Source of the DNA: Cherax quadricarinatus
Lineage: Eukaryota; Arthropoda; Malacostraca; Decapoda; Parastacidae
Reading direction: 5' to 3'
Assembly: GCF_038502225.1 (NCBI RefSeq)
Contig: NW_027196433.1
Span: 16,001-80,000, forward strand
Length of the DNA stretch: 64,000 nt
The translations under genes and the position numbers were made by a program. Below the pieces are notes generated by a model, which was given only the letters and a program-made list of their open reading frames with translations, had not been told where the DNA came from and did no database searches. Within the stretch, counting starts at the first letter, position 1. Every line of letters begins with the position of its first letter. Of this stretch, positions 34,616-47,205 are shown piece by piece.

Positions 34616-36060
34616 GATTATCCCTCCCTCTCCTCCTCCCTCTCACCTCGCTTGACTCGCATGGCAGGATAGTAACGCACAAACGCACACACACCCTACC
34701 ATAACGGACCCGTCTCATAAACCCACTCATACCCACACATACCCACGGTTCACACTCTCCCTGTACCTCCCCTACCTCTCTCTTTCCCTCCCTCCCTCCC
34801 TCTCTCTTTCCCCCCTTCCTCCTCCTCCTCCTCCTATATTTCCTCCATCATCCCCCCACCTCCCCTCCCTTCCTACCTACCTCCCCTACCATTATCTTTC
34901 CCTGGCTCCCTCTCTCTTTCCCTGGCTCCCTCTCTTTCCCTCCTTTCCTCCCCTGCTATACCTCCATTTTCCCCCCACCTCTCCTCCCTTCCTCCCTACC
35001 TACCTCTCCCATTCCCTCCCTCCCTCTCTCTTTCCCTCCATTCCTCCACCTGCTCCTCCCCCTCCTATACCTCCTCCATCTTCCCCCCACCTCCCCTCCC
35101 TTCATCCCTACCTACCTCTCCTACCCCTCTCTTTCCCTCCCTCCTCCTGCTCCTCCTCCTCCTATACCTCCTCCATCTTCCCCCACCTCCCCTCCCTTCA
35201 CCCCTACCTACCTCCCCTACCCCTCTCTTTCCCTCCCTTCCTCCTGCTCCTCCTCCTATACCTCCTACATCTTCTCCCCACCTCATCCGAGAGCTCTCTC
35301 TCTCAACCTCCCCTACCTATCTCTTTCCCTCTTCCCTTCCTCCTCCTTCCCCCTCCACCTTCCCTCCAATCTCCCCTCCCTCTCCCCTCGCCTCCTAGGC
35401 CTGCAAGAACACTACCCAACCCACACGCTCCACACATTCTAACACTCGCTTCCCTCCTCTCTCTCTCTCCCTCTCTCTCTAACTCACTCAACCACACTGT
35501 CTCTCTCTATCCTCCTCCTCTTTCTCTAACCCTCTAGCTCACACTCAAACACACTCTCTGTCCCTCTCTATCATCCTCCTTCTATACCTCCTCTATCTCC
35601 CCCTCACCTCCTCTTCCTTCTCCTCCTCCCTTTCCCCTCGCCTCCAAGGCCTGCAAGCACACTAAAGGCTGATCTTCTGCAACTCACATGCTCCACACAC
35701 TCTGACTCTCCCTTCCTCCCTCTCTCTCTAACTCATACTCAGCCACACTCCCTATCTCTCTTTATCCCACTTTCTCTCCCTCATCATCTTCCTTCTCATC
35801 CTCCCTACTCCTTCTACTCCTTTCCCCCCATTGCTCTTCCCCCTGTCCCCCTTAGTCTTCCCCCCCATCTCTCTTCCATCTGTTGCTGTCCCCCCTCCAG
35901 CTCACTATCCTTTTCCCTTCCCTGTCTCCTCCTCCCTTCTCCCCACAACAAACAACACCCCTCTCCCCCAAAACAAACACCCCCCTTCCCCCACAACAAA
36001 CACTCCCCTCCCCTCACATCAAACACCCCCCTCCACAGCACCCTTGGCATAAGATCTTCC
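34616..36060 (+). repeat. polypyrimidine (CT-rich) tract, locally repeated
   Basis: About 1.4 kb with very strong C+T bias on the plus strand (CTCCTCC, TTTCCCTCC) and recurring blocks such as CTATACCTCCTCCATCTTCC. It ends just before the first ORF of CR1-like copy F, in the position expected for a 5' UTR. Whether it belongs to the element is undetermined. Confidence 0.8.
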
Positions 36061-36078
36061 TTCTCTGAAAAAAAAAAC

Positions 36079-37118
36079 ATGGGACACCAAAAACCTGGAC
36101 GGAGAACCAGAGGAATGGTGGATGAAGCGAGTGGTGGACCTGGGAGAGAAGACTGGGAGGCAGAGCTCACGCGAAGAGAGGAGTAGGGGAGGAAGCTGGA
36201 AGTGATCAGCAAGAAAATAGAAGAGAAAATAGCTGAGGAGAGCAGGAAATGGGAATTACAAATCACAGCAGCTGAAGCTAAGATACAGAGCTTAGTAAAA
36301 GAACTAAAGAGTCTGAAACAGCCTAAAGAACCAAAGGACAGTACAGCCATGACACCAAGAGCTACTACATCAGTCACCGATGAGGGAACAGTAGGGGACA
36401 AAGGAGATGTACTGTATGCGATGACCCCATAGGACCCAAGGGGGGCCCGGGAAAAGGCAGGGAGAACAGCAAGAACTAATGAGGGGACTAAAGTCAATGA
36501 AGGAGCTAAACTTTACACAGAGGCTCTAACAGACAACTGCCATGTCCAGAAACAAATAAGGAGAGGGACACCAGATAGGGAAGAGACAGTAAGAAGCAAT
36601 GAGTCAATGGCAGGAACTAATTTGAATCAGAGGATGCACAGTGAGAGGATGAAAGGGAGAGGGCCATTTTTGTCTATGGGCTCCAAGAAGTAGGTGGAGA
36701 AACTTACAAGGCAAGGAAACAGGAAGAGAAAAAAACGATTGAAAGCATCATGAAAGCAATAGGAGAGGACGACATGACTCAGCTGGCAAATTTTCAGATA
36801 ATTGGGTGGTTTGCGAGGGGAAAAAAGCATCCAGTCAAAGTGATTTTCAAGGCAGAGTCAGCTCGAAACCGGATGCTGCAGGAGAAAGCACGCCTAAGGG
36901 ACAATCAGGTGTTCCGGAGTGTGTACCTCGACCGAGACAGAACACAAGAAAGGATGACACTGAAAGAGAGGGTGCAACGTCACAAGGAGGAATGGGAGGC
37001 AAGGAAAAGTGGAGAGCAGGAGAAATCAGGCCACGTGGAAGAACAAACACAACCCCCTCCAGTACCACCCACAGAAGGAACACAACCATGGCAATCCCAA
37101 AGCAACCAAACGACCTAA
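36079..37118 (+). pseudogene. CR1-like ORF1 (coiled-coil plus nucleic-acid-binding-type domain), broken
   Basis: An ATG at 36079 opens MGHQKPGRRTRGMVDEASGG. An in-frame TAG at 36184 interrupts it. The same frame then encodes a Lys/Glu-rich probable coiled coil (KKIEEKIAEESRKWELQI, AKIQSLVKELKSLKQPKEPK) up to a stop at 36430. In another frame (36750-37118) come FQIIGWFARGKKHPVKVIF, SARNRMLQEKARLRDN, FRSVYLDRDRTQERMTLKER and a basic/Gln/Pro-rich tail. A coiled coil followed by a small RNA-binding module is the usual ORF1 plan in this LINE group. The RNA-binding role is inferred. Confidence 0.65.
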
Positions 37119-38896
37119 CCCAAAACCCACTCACTGCACCCTCTGCCCCCATCCCCCTCAACACAAACCCCACCCCCACAGAAACCCACAGTAGCCCACA
37201 CATCCCCCTCTGCATAAACCCCACCCCCACAGTAACCCTCAGTAACCCATACCTCCCCCTCAGCTCAAACCTCACCCCCACAGAAACCCACAGTAATCCA
37301 TACAATGTACCCTCTCCCCCCATCCCCCTCACCACAAACCCCACCCTCACAGTAACCCACAGCAACTCTCACACTGTACCCTCTATCCCCATCCCCCTCA
37401 CCACAACCCTCTCCCCCATTGTAATCCCCCATAGGCCCTTTTCCCCCATCCCCCTCACCCCCACCCCCACTGAAACCCCCCATAGGTCCTCTGCCCCCAC
37501 ACCCCACACCACAAACCCCACCCCCACACCAACCCCCTATAGGCCCCTGCTCCCCCTAACCCACCTCTCTCCCCAGACCACAGTTATTGAAAAGAAGTTG
37601 AAGGTTTGGTACACGAACACGGATGTAATAACGAATAAATGTGAGGAGTGGCACGAAAGAATCAAGGAGTTGTCCCCAGACATCGTAGCGGTTACAGAAA
37701 CGAAACTCACTGGGATAATAACAGATGCAATCTTCCCACCCGGATATCAGATCCTGAGGAAGGATAGAAGGAGAAGGGGGGGAGGAGGGGTTGCACTACT
37801 AATAAAAAACCGGTGGGGTTATTAAGAAATGGAAGGTATGGACGAGATTGGAGAAAGGGATTACATAGTAGGTACAGTTCAGTCAGAGGAACACAATGTA
37901 GTCATTGCAGTTATGTATAACCCACCACATAACTGCAGGAGGCCAAGAGAGGAATATGATGAATGCAACAGAGCAATGGTGGACACTCTAGCTGAGGTGG
38001 CAAGAAGGGCCCACTAAAGTAGAGCGAAGCTACTGGTCATGGGCGACTTCAATCACAGGGAGATTGATTGGGAAAACCTGGAGCCACATGGGGGTCCCGA
38101 AACATGGAGAGCCAAGATGATGGATGTGGTGCTGGCAAATTCCATGCACCAACATGTTAGGGATACTACCAGAGAGAGAGGGGAGGATGAACCAGCAAGA
38201 CTGGACCTCGCGTTCACCCTGAGTAGCTCAGACATTGAGCACATCATATATGAAAGGCCCCTTGGAGCTAGTGACCACGTAGTTATGAGCTTTGAATACA
38301 TCGTGGAGCTAAGAGTGGAGAGGGTAACAGGAGTAGAAAGGGAAAAGCTAAACTATAAAAGGGGGGACTACACAGGAATGAGGACCTTCCTGCAAGAGGT
38401 TCAGTGGGAACAGGAATTGGTAGGAAAATCAGTAAACGAAATGATGGACTTTGTAACAACAAAATGCAAGGTGGCAGAGGAAAGGTTTGTTCCCAAGGGT
38501 AACAGAAATAATGGGAAGGACAGAACGAGCCCTTGGTTTACCCGAAGGTGCAGGGAGGCAAAAACTAAGTGCTCTAGAGAATGGAAAAAGTACAGAAGGC
38601 AAAGGACTCAGGAGAATAAAGAGATTAGTCGACGAGCCAGAAACGAGTATGCACAGATGAGAAGGGAGCCGCAGCGGCAGTATGAAAATGACATAGCATC
38701 GAAAGTCAAGTCTGACCCAAAACTACTCTACAGCCACATCAGGAGGAAGACAGTCAAGGATCAGGTAATCAGGCTGAGGAAAGATGGTGGGGAGCTCACA
38801 AGAAAGGACCAGGAAGTATGTGAGGAGCTCAACATGAGATTTCAAGAAGTATTTACAGTGGAGGCTGAAGGGACAACGGGAAGACAAAACAACTGA
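36806..38896 (+). pseudogene. CR1-like endonuclease and linker, two nonsense codons
   Basis: One frame runs from a Pro/Thr-rich N-terminus through KKLKVWYTNTDVITNKCEEW, IVAVTETKL, GYQILRKDRRRRGGGGVALLI, stop (TAA, 37823), EMEGMDEIGERDYIVG, VMYNPPHNC, stop (TAA, 38015), LVMGDFNHREIDW, LGASDHVVMSF, then the linker (FVPKGNRNNGKDRTSPWF, RQYENDIASKVKSDPKLLYS). Both stops are point changes relative to copy E (GAA to TAA, and a Ser codon to TAA). The frame ends at 38896, where a frameshift leads into the RT. Confidence 0.87.
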
Positions 38897-40363
38897 GGAG
38901 GAGTTGGAGAAGCTCCTAAGTGACCTTGATACCTCAAAGGCGGTGGGACCGGACAACATCTCTCCGTGGGTTCTTAGAGAGGGAGCAGGGACACTACGTG
39001 TGTCACTAACCAAAATCTTCAACACTTCCCTTGAAACTGGGCAACTACCTGAAGTATGGAAGAAGACAAATGTACTCCCCATCTTTAAGAAGGGAGACAG
39101 AAATGAAGCACTAAATTATAGACCAGTGTCACTGACATGTATAGTATGCAAAGTCTTGGAAAAGATTATCAGGAGGAGAGTGGTGGAGCACCTGGAGCGG
39201 AACAAGATTATAAACGACAGCCAGCACGGATTCATGGAAGGCAAATCCTGTGTCACAAACCTACTAGAGTTTTACGACAAGGTAACTGAAGTAAGAAATG
39301 AGAGGGAGGGGTGGGTTGATTGCATTTTCTTGGACTGCAGGAAGGCCTTCGACACAGTTCCTCACAAGAGATTAGTACAGAAGCTAGAGGAACAGGCACG
39401 TATAAGAGGAAGGGCACTGCAATGGGGCAGAGAATACCTAACAGGGAGGCAACAGCGAGTCATGGTCCGTGATGAGGTATCACAGTGGGCGCCAGTGACG
39501 AGCGGGGTCCCACAGGGGTCAGTCCTGGGACCAGTGCTATTCTTGGTACATGTGAACGACATGACGGAAGGGATAGACTCAGAAGTGTCCCTGTTTGCAG
39601 ATGACGTGAAGTTAATGAGGAGAATTAAATCAGACGCTGACCAGACAGGTCTACAAAAAGACCTGGACAGGCTGGATGTGTGGTCCAGAAACTGGCTCCT
39701 AAAATTTATCCACGCCAAATGCAAAGTCATGAAGATCGGAGGAGGGCAAAGAAGACTGCAGACAGAGTATAGGCTAGGTTGCAAAAGGCTGCAAACCTCA
39801 CTCAAGGAGAAAGACCTATAATACCGAGTATATCGCTAGAAGCACACATTAACCAGATAACTGCTGCGGCATATGGGCACTTGGCATACCTGAGAATAGC
39901 GTTCCGGTACCTTAGTAAGGAATCGTTCAAGACTTTATACACTGTGTACGTCAGGACCATACTGGAGTACGAAGCACAAGTTTGGAACCCACACCTGGTC
40001 AAACACGTCAAGAAATTAGAGAAAGTGCAAAGGTTTGCAACAAGGCTAGTTCCAGAGCTAAGGGGAATGTCCTATGAAGAAAGGTTAAGGGAAATCAGTC
40101 TGACAACACTGGAGGACAGGAGGGTCAGGGGAGACATGATAACGACATACGAAATACTGCGTGGAATAGACAAGGTGGACAGAGACAGGATGTTCCATAG
40201 ATGGGACACAGAAACAAGGGGTCACAATTGGAAGCTGAAGACTCGGAGGAGTCAAAGGGATGTTAGGAAGTATTTCTTCAGTCATAGAGTAGTTAGAAAG
40301 TGGAATAGTCTGGCAAGCGATGTAGTGGAGGCAGGAACTATACATAGTTTTAAGACGAGGTAA
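38887..40363 (+). pseudogene. CR1-like reverse transcriptase, one frameshift
   Basis: It encodes TSKAVGPDNISPWVLREG, KKGDRNEALNYRPVSLTC, FLDCRKAFDTVP, TSGVPQGSVLGPVLFL and SLFADDVKLMRRI to 39821, where about 10 nt are missing at KEKDLG. The next frame (39779-40363) continues HINQITAAAYG, ATRLVPELRG and FFSHRVVRKWNSL. The RT active-site residues are all present in the first part. Confidence 0.88.
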
Positions 40364-40465
40364 GATAAAGCTTATGGAGCAGGGGGAGAGAGGACCTAGT
40401 AGCAGTCGGTGAAGAGGCGGGGCCAGGAGCTGAGTATCGACCCCTGCAACCACAATTAGGTGAGT

Positions 40466-40633
<168 letters not shown>

Positions 40634-42358
40634 ACAGGCTAAGGAAGGAAGGAGGAGTGATCACAAGAAACGACCGTATGTGAGGAACTCAACATAAGAT
40701 TCAAAGTGTTCACAGAGGAGACAGAAAGTACTACAGAAAGACGGAGAGGTGGGGTACATCACCAAGTGCTGGACACAGTACATACAACAGAGGAAGAAGT
40801 GAAGAGGCTGCTGAGTGAGCTAGATACCTCAAAGGCGATGGAACCGGATAACATCTCGCCATGGGTCCTGAGAGAGGGAGCAGAGGCGTTATGTATACCC
40901 CTAACAACAATATTTAACATATCTATCGAAACAGGGAGATCGCTTGAGGAATGGAAAACAGCAAATGTAGTCCCAATTTTTGAAAAATGAGACAGACATG
41001 AAGCACTAATCTAGAGACCAGTGTCACTGGCATGTATAGTATGCAAAGTCATGGAGAAGATTATCAGGAGAAGAGTGGTGGAACATCTAGAAAGGATTGA
41101 GCTTATCACCAACAGCCAACACGGTTTCAGGGACGGAAAATCCTGTGTCACAAACCTACTGGAGTTCTATGACAGGGTGACAGCAGTAAGACAAGTGAGA
41201 GAAGGGCGGGTAGATTGCATTTTCTTAGACTGTAAGAAGGCGTTTCATACAGTTCCACACATGAGATTAGTGCAAAAACTGGAGGACCAGGCAGGGATAA
41301 CAAGGAATGCATTACAATGAATCAGGGAATACCTGTCAGGAAGACAGCAGCGAGTCATGGCATGTCTCGAGGTGTCGGAGTGGGCGCCTGTGACGAGTGG
41401 GGTTCCACAGTGGTCAGTCCTAGGACTGGTGCTGTTTCTGGTATTTGTGAATATGACTGAAGGAATAGACTCTGAAGAGTCCCTCTTTGCAGATGATGTG
41501 AAGTTGATGAGAAGAATTCAATCGGGCGAGGACCAGGCAGAACTACAAACGGATCTGGACAGGCTGCAGGCCAGGTAAATCAACTCTCTCCTGGAGTTCA
41601 ACCCCACCAAGTGCAAAGTCATGAAGATTGAGGAAGGGCAAAAAAGACTGCAGACGGAGTACAGCCTAGGGGGCCAGAGACTACAAACCTCAGTCAAAGG
41701 AAAAAGATCTTGGGGTGAGCATAACACCAGGCACATCTCCTGAGATGCACATCAACCAAATAACTGCTGCAGCATATGGGTTAGGCCTTGCAAACCTAAG
41801 AATAGCATTACACCATCTTTATAAGGAATCGTTCAGGACCCTATACACTGTGTACGTTAGGCCCATATTGGAGTATGCGGCACCAGTTTGGAACCCACAC
41901 CTAGCCAAACACGTAAAGAAACTAGAAAAGGTTTGCAGCAAGACTAGTCCCAGAGCTAAACGGTGTGTCCTACGAGGAAAGGCTAAGGGAAATCGACCTG
42001 ACGACACTGAAGGACAGGCGAGCTAGGGAGGACATGATAACGATATATAAAATACTGAGAGGAATTAACAAGATGGACAGAGACAGAATGTTTCAGTGAT
42101 GGGGCACAGGAACAAGGGGACACAATTGGAAGTTGAAGACTCAGATGAATCACAGGGATGTTAGGAAGTATTTCTTCAGTCACAGAGTAGACAGGAAGTG
42201 GAATAGTTTGGGAAGCATTGTAGTGGAGGCAGGATCTATTCATAGCCTTAAGCAGAGGTATGATAAAGCTCATGGTGCAGGGAGAGTGACCCAGTAGCTG
42301 CCAGTGAAGAGGCGGGGCCAGGACCTATGATTCGATCCTTACAACCACAACCAGGTGA
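40634..42358 (+). mobile_element. CR1-like LINE copy K, decayed
   Basis: It starts in the linker (GGVITRNDR, CEELN) and contains the RT in several frames (40706-40990, 41021-41320, 41357-41578, 41715-42026), including FLDCKKAFHTVP, TSGVPQWSVLGLVLFL and SLFADDVKLMRRI. The second glycine of PQG is Trp and several stops are present. The 3' UTR ends in AACCAGGTGAATACACACA next to a CA tract. Confidence 0.88.
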
Positions 42359-42382
42359 ATACACACACAAAAAACCCACACG

Positions 42383-42440
<58 letters not shown>

Positions 42441-42460
42441 CACATGCGCACACACACACA
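42359..42460. repeat. (CA)n microsatellite
   Basis: CA repeat with AAAAAACC and GAA interruptions at the K/L junction. Confidence 0.95.
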
Positions 42461-45400
42461 AGGGTACTGGGGATGGCTGGGCTTAACAAGAAGTATTGGC
42501 AGAAAGAATGAAGAGCAAAATGTAATAGGAGTGGGAAAAAAAGGCTAAGAGAGTTCTGTGACACGGTTATCAAGAAGATACCAACAGAGAGCAGGAAGTG
42601 GGAGTTATGAGCTCTTGCTTCAGAGTCATGGGTGGAGAAACTGGAAGTGCTGAAGCAGAGTATAGAGGTGAGACAAATAGGAGCAAGGAGCTGGGTGAAG
42701 GATGAACAGTGGAAGGTGAGGGAATAGGAGGGAAAAGAGCAAAGAAGTCTCAGGGAAATGACACCAGGCCTCTGGGATGGCTGGAGATGATGAATATAAC
42801 CAGGGAGATACCTAAGTCAGACTCAGAGATACAGAGGGAAACAAAATGGTATGAGGAAGGGGAGAGGACACTCATTATTCATGGGCTCCATTAGGCAGAA
42901 GGGAAGACCTATGATGAAAGAAGACAGGGGAGGTAAAAGAGACTGAGAGAATCCTTGTAGTAACAGAAGACGACACAACTCAACTGACAAATTTTCAGAG
43001 AAGTGGGTGGTAATCGAAAAGAGCCGCTCATATTGACATTCAAGTCAGAAATGATAGGAAACAATAATCCTGCAGTGGAAACTCCCTGACAAAGGGTTCC
43101 CAAAAATACCAATGAATGTACCCTGACTATGACAGAACACAAAAAGAATGGAAACAACTGCATGAAAGAGTAAGAATGTGCAAGAGGCAGGAAGGGAGGA
43201 ACAGGGCAGGTACCAGGAGACAGGGAAGCACAGCCTCGATTGGAACAGCAAACACAACTGTACATAGAACCACCCAGAGCATCTCAACCACTACCACCTC
43301 ACACCAACCAAACACAATAACAAGAGCAGAGCCACACCCACAATCCCCATTCCCCAGTGCTAATACTACCCCACCAGCATACTACCATAATATCCAGACC
43401 TGCCTGCCACACCCACAGCCAACACCAACCCCTCCCACCCCCCAGAATACAGTTCTTGTAAGTAAGCTGATGATATGGTGCACCAACGCAGATGGAATTA
43501 CAAATAAGAGGCATCCCCGGACATCATAGCAATCATAAAGCTCACGGAAGTGATAGAAAACACGATCATCCCATCTGCTTATCGGATCCTAAGGAAAAAC
43601 AGGGGAGCAGAAAGGGGAAGGAGAAGCTGCACTGCTTATCAACAAACAGTGAAGTTTTGAAGAGATGGGAGGACTAGTTAGAGGAGTAGCAGATGACTAC
43701 ATAATAAGAACACTTCATACTGAGGGCCCAAAAGTGATGGGAGAAGTGATATACAACCCACCACCAAACAGCAGAAGGCCAAGACAGGAATATGGTGAGA
43801 GCAACAGAGTGATGGTGGATACAGTAGCCGAGGTTGCCAGAAGGGCCCATCTGAGCAGGGCAGAGTACTCATAATGGGGGATTTCAACCTTCAGGAGACT
43901 GGGAGACATTAGAGCCACAAGGGGGACCAGAGACGTGGAGAGCCATGATGCTGGAGGCGGTACTTGAAAACTTCATGTACCACCATGTTTGGGACACAAG
44001 CAGAGAGAGAGAAGACGATGAACTAGCAAGGATGGAACTAACATTCACCTTGAACAGTTCAGACAGAGGGATATCTTGCACAAAAGTCCGCTATTCACTA
44101 GCTATCACGTAGTCTTGAGATTCGCATACAAAATAGAGTTTACAATGAAGAGTGAGGCAGTAGAAGGACTGGAGAAGCTAAACATACATAAATGGCTCAC
44201 GAAATCGTAATGACACGATTGCAAACAAACCATACCACGGGTGGGGTTTGAACCCCACCCGTGGTATGGTTTGTTTGAACTCCAGACCAGTGGCTAACGC
44301 GACGGTCTGGAGTGTTGAGACACTCTGACCGCGGGCTCAAAACCAACCCGTGGTATGGTTTGTATACATAAATGGGACAACACAAGTATGAGGCAATTCC
44401 TACATGAGGTGCAGTGGGTAACTGCAGGGAGGCAGTGGAGAAGTTCGTACCAAGAGACACCAGAAACAACGGAAAGACCAGTGTGAGCCCATATTTTACC
44501 AAGATGTCTGGAGAGGCCAAAGCCAAATGTGCTAGATTATGGAAAAAGTATAAAAGGCAAAGGACCCAGGAAGACCCAGAAACCCAGTGTCAATACGAGA
44601 ATGACTTATCAAAAGCCAGATGTGACCGAAAGCTGTTATACAGCCACTTGAGAAGGTAAACAACAGTTAAATACCAGGTAATCAGGCTGAGGAAGGAAGA
44701 AGGGGAGCTCACAGGGAACGACCAGGAAGTATGTGAAGAGCTCAGCTCGAGATTCAGGGAGGTATTCACAGTAGAAAGAAAGAGGCTTCCAGAAAACTGA
44801 GGTGGTACGGTGCACTGGCAAGTGCACAGTACCACTTGCCAGTGAGGTGAAGAAACTGATAGGGGAACTAGATACCTAGAAGTCGGTGGGTCCAGATAAA
44901 ATCGCTCCTTGGGTCCTGAGAGAGGGAGCAGATGCACTGTATGTGCCACTGACAACAGTCTTCAATAAATCTATCGAAACAAGGAAGCTGCCTGAAGTGT
45001 GGAAAACAGCAAATGTAGTCCCGTATTGTATGTATTGTATGTATGTATTGTATGTAAACTTATGGAGAAGATTATCAGGAACAAGAGTGGTGGAACACCT
45101 AGAAAGGAATGGACTCATACATGACTACCAGAACGTCTTCAGGTAAGGGAAATCCTTCATCAATAACCTATTGGAGTTCTTTGACAAGGTAACTTAAAGC
45201 AGGAGAGAGAGAGGTATGGATAGACTGCATCTTCTTGGACTGTAAGAAGGCTATAGACACAGTACCGCAAAAGAGACTGGTTGAAAAGGAAGAGGAGCAG
45301 GTGCGAATAGGCGGAAAAGTACTGCAATGGATCTGGGAATAGCTGACAGGAAGGGAACAACGTGTCGGTACGAGACAAGATGTCAGAATGGGTGCACGTG

Positions 45401-46062
45401 TCGAGTTGGTTGCACAAGGGTCAGTCCTATGTCCGGTGCACTTTCCTGTATATGTGAATGACATGAAGGAAAGGATCGAGTCAGAGGTGTCCTTCTTCGC
45501 AGACGATGTGAAACTAATGAAGAGAATACAAGCGGAAGAGGATGAGGTAAGCCTACAAGGGAATCTGGACAGGCTGCAAGCCTGGTCCGACAAATGGCTC
45601 CTGGAGTTTAACCCCACCAAGTGTAAAGTTATGAAGATTGGAAATTTTCAAAGAAGTGAGCATCATACTGAGCATATCTCCTGAGGCGATCATCACCCAA
45701 ATAACTGCTGCAGCACATGACTGCCTGGCAAACATAAGAAAAGCCTTTCGACATCTGAGTAAGGAGTCACTCAAGACGTTGTACACCGCGTACGTCAGGC
45801 CCATATAAGAGGACGCAGCACTAGTATGGAACCCACACCTGGTCAAACACGTCAAGAAATTAGAGAAAGTGCAAAGGTTTGCAACAAGACTAGTCCCGGA
45901 GCTAAGGAGTATGTCCTGCCAGAAGAGGTTAAGAGAAATCAACCTGACGAAACTGAAGGACAAGAAGAGATACAATAAATCTCATGGAGTAGGGAGAGAG
46001 TCGACCTATTAGTGATCAGCTGTGACTTGATCCCTGCAATCACAAATAGGTGAGCACAGTTA
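42461..46062 (+). mobile_element. CR1-like LINE copy L, long but heavily decayed
   Basis: It contains ORF1 remnants (about 42600-43250), a Pro/Thr-rich stretch, the endonuclease start (KLMIWCTNADGITNK, 43460 on), VIYNPPPNSRRPRQEYGESN (about 43750), a SINE insertion (44196-44363), linker pieces (44414-44659), RT pieces (MGPDKIAPWVLREG, 44886 on; FFADDVKLMKRI, about 45496) and the C-terminus (HLVKHVKKLEKVQRFATRLVPELRS). A deletion after KLKDKKR removes the last part of the coding region. The 3' end AAATAGGTGAGCACAG leads to a CA tract. Confidence 0.87.
44196..44363 (-). mobile_element. tRNA-derived SINE with 12-bp TSD
   Basis: ATACATAAATGG flanks it at 44184-44195 and 44364-44375. On the minus strand it has CCAGACCGTCGCGTTAGCC (A-box region), a GGTTCAAACC B box (about 44245-44254) and a 3' tail ending CATTACGATTTCGTGAG. 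Its centre is a nearly perfect palindrome (44222-44275), because ACCATACCACGGGTGGGG and its complement meet at the B box. A further half-copy of the arm is at the other end (44346-44361). Confidence 0.8.
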
Positions 46063-46063
46063 G

Positions 46064-46143
<80 letters not shown>
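46063..46143. repeat. (CA)n microsatellite
   Basis: Pure CA between CR1-like copies L and M. Confidence 0.96.
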
Positions 46144-46145
<2 letters not shown>

Positions 46146-46480
46146 GAGGGAGCAGAAAAGAAGATTCAGATTACAGGCCAATAACACTGATCTGCATAAT
46201 AAATTTACTGAAAAGATTATCAAGAGAAGTGTGGTGGAGCACATAGAAAGGAGTGAGTTGATGAACTACAGCCAGGATGGCTTCAGAGACGAACAATCCT
46301 GTCTCATCCGTACTAGAGTTCCTCGACAGTCTAACAAAAGTGAGACAGGAGAGAAAAGGAAGTTGGACTGCACACTTTGAAATTGGAAGTCTTTATTTTC
46401 TCAGAATCACACTAGAGACTAGGACAAAAGCTGCACAATCAGGCAGGATAGCAGGAATGGGGAAATAATGGATCAAAGAA
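46144..46480 (+). mobile_element. CR1-like LINE copy M, fragment of the RT N-terminal region
   Basis: After the CA tract the sequence is similar to the segment encoding DRHEALNYRPVSLTC through GKSCVTNLLEFYD, with many substitutions and frameshifts. It fades into unassigned sequence at about 46480. Confidence 0.7.
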
Positions 46481-46674
46481 TATCAGAGTTGACTGGTAAC
46501 TTGACTCACTGTTATGTAACACGTAATATCACACCGACTAAATTTAATTCCCAGCTATTTTCACTCCCGATGTTATTCCCAAACATTTTAAAGAAATCGA
46601 TAATAGGAAAACTCATATTATTGATTTCAATAAAACGTTTAATAACACAAAACATTAAATAAAATATTTAGATA

Positions 46675-47040
46675 TGTTAGGAATGGGTAGGTTAGGATAT
46701 TGAGGTTTAGTTAGGTTAGGCTAGTTAAGAATAGTTAGGTTTGGTTAGGTATGGCTCGTTTAGGATAGATTTAAGTCAGGTTAGGACTGATTAGGCAAGT
46801 GTAGATGAAGTTAGGTTACATAGGTTAAATAAAGCTAGGCTGGATTAGATGAAGATAGGTTAAATTAGGTTAGATTCAACGAAGGTTTGATTAGGTCATG
46901 TTAGATTAAGTATGAAGGATTGGGCTAGATTAGATTAAGCTAACTTAGATTCGGTTAGCCTAGACTAGACTTGATTAGAATAGATTAGATCAGGTAACAT
47001 TAAGGTGAATAAGGTCAAGTCATGCTAGGGAAGGTTAGAC
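46675..47040 (+). repeat. degenerate TTAGG-type repeat
   Basis: TTAGGTTAGG and variants (GTTAGGTTTGG, GATTAGAT, AAGTTAGG) recur at roughly five-base spacing over about 365 nt. TTAGG is the common arthropod telomere repeat, so this may be an interstitial remnant, or simply a simple-sequence tract. Confidence 0.6.
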
Positions 47041-47205
47041 ACCAAAACTACGAATATTTAATATTTGATTCTTAACTATTTATTTTGCACCGTGGCTTGC
47101 TTCTGAAGCGTCTTAGAGTCTGAGTTCAAGGTGTTGAAGGAGGTGGTTCTACTTCTCAAGGAGGAAAATAAGAAACTGAAAATTCGCCTTGATAAGTATA
47201 GCAAT

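Larger units (their letters stand above)
36079..40465 (+). mobile_element. CR1-like LINE copy F, the most complete copy
   Basis: In order it holds a broken ORF1 (36079-37118), a Pro/Thr-rich stretch, endonuclease (about 37590-38330), linker (to 38896), RT (38887-40363), a 3' UTR with GAGGCGGGGCCAGGAGCT, and the terminal ATTAGGTGAGTACACA running into CA repeats. Three nonsense codons and several indels inactivate it. It shows the full domain order of the family. Confidence 0.92.

Noticed and set aside
34391..36497. Plus- and minus-strand frames rich in Ser/Pro/Leu or Gly/Arg/Glu
   Set aside because: They come from the polypyrimidine tract and short tandem repeats. Only the segment from 36079 has LINE ORF1 features.
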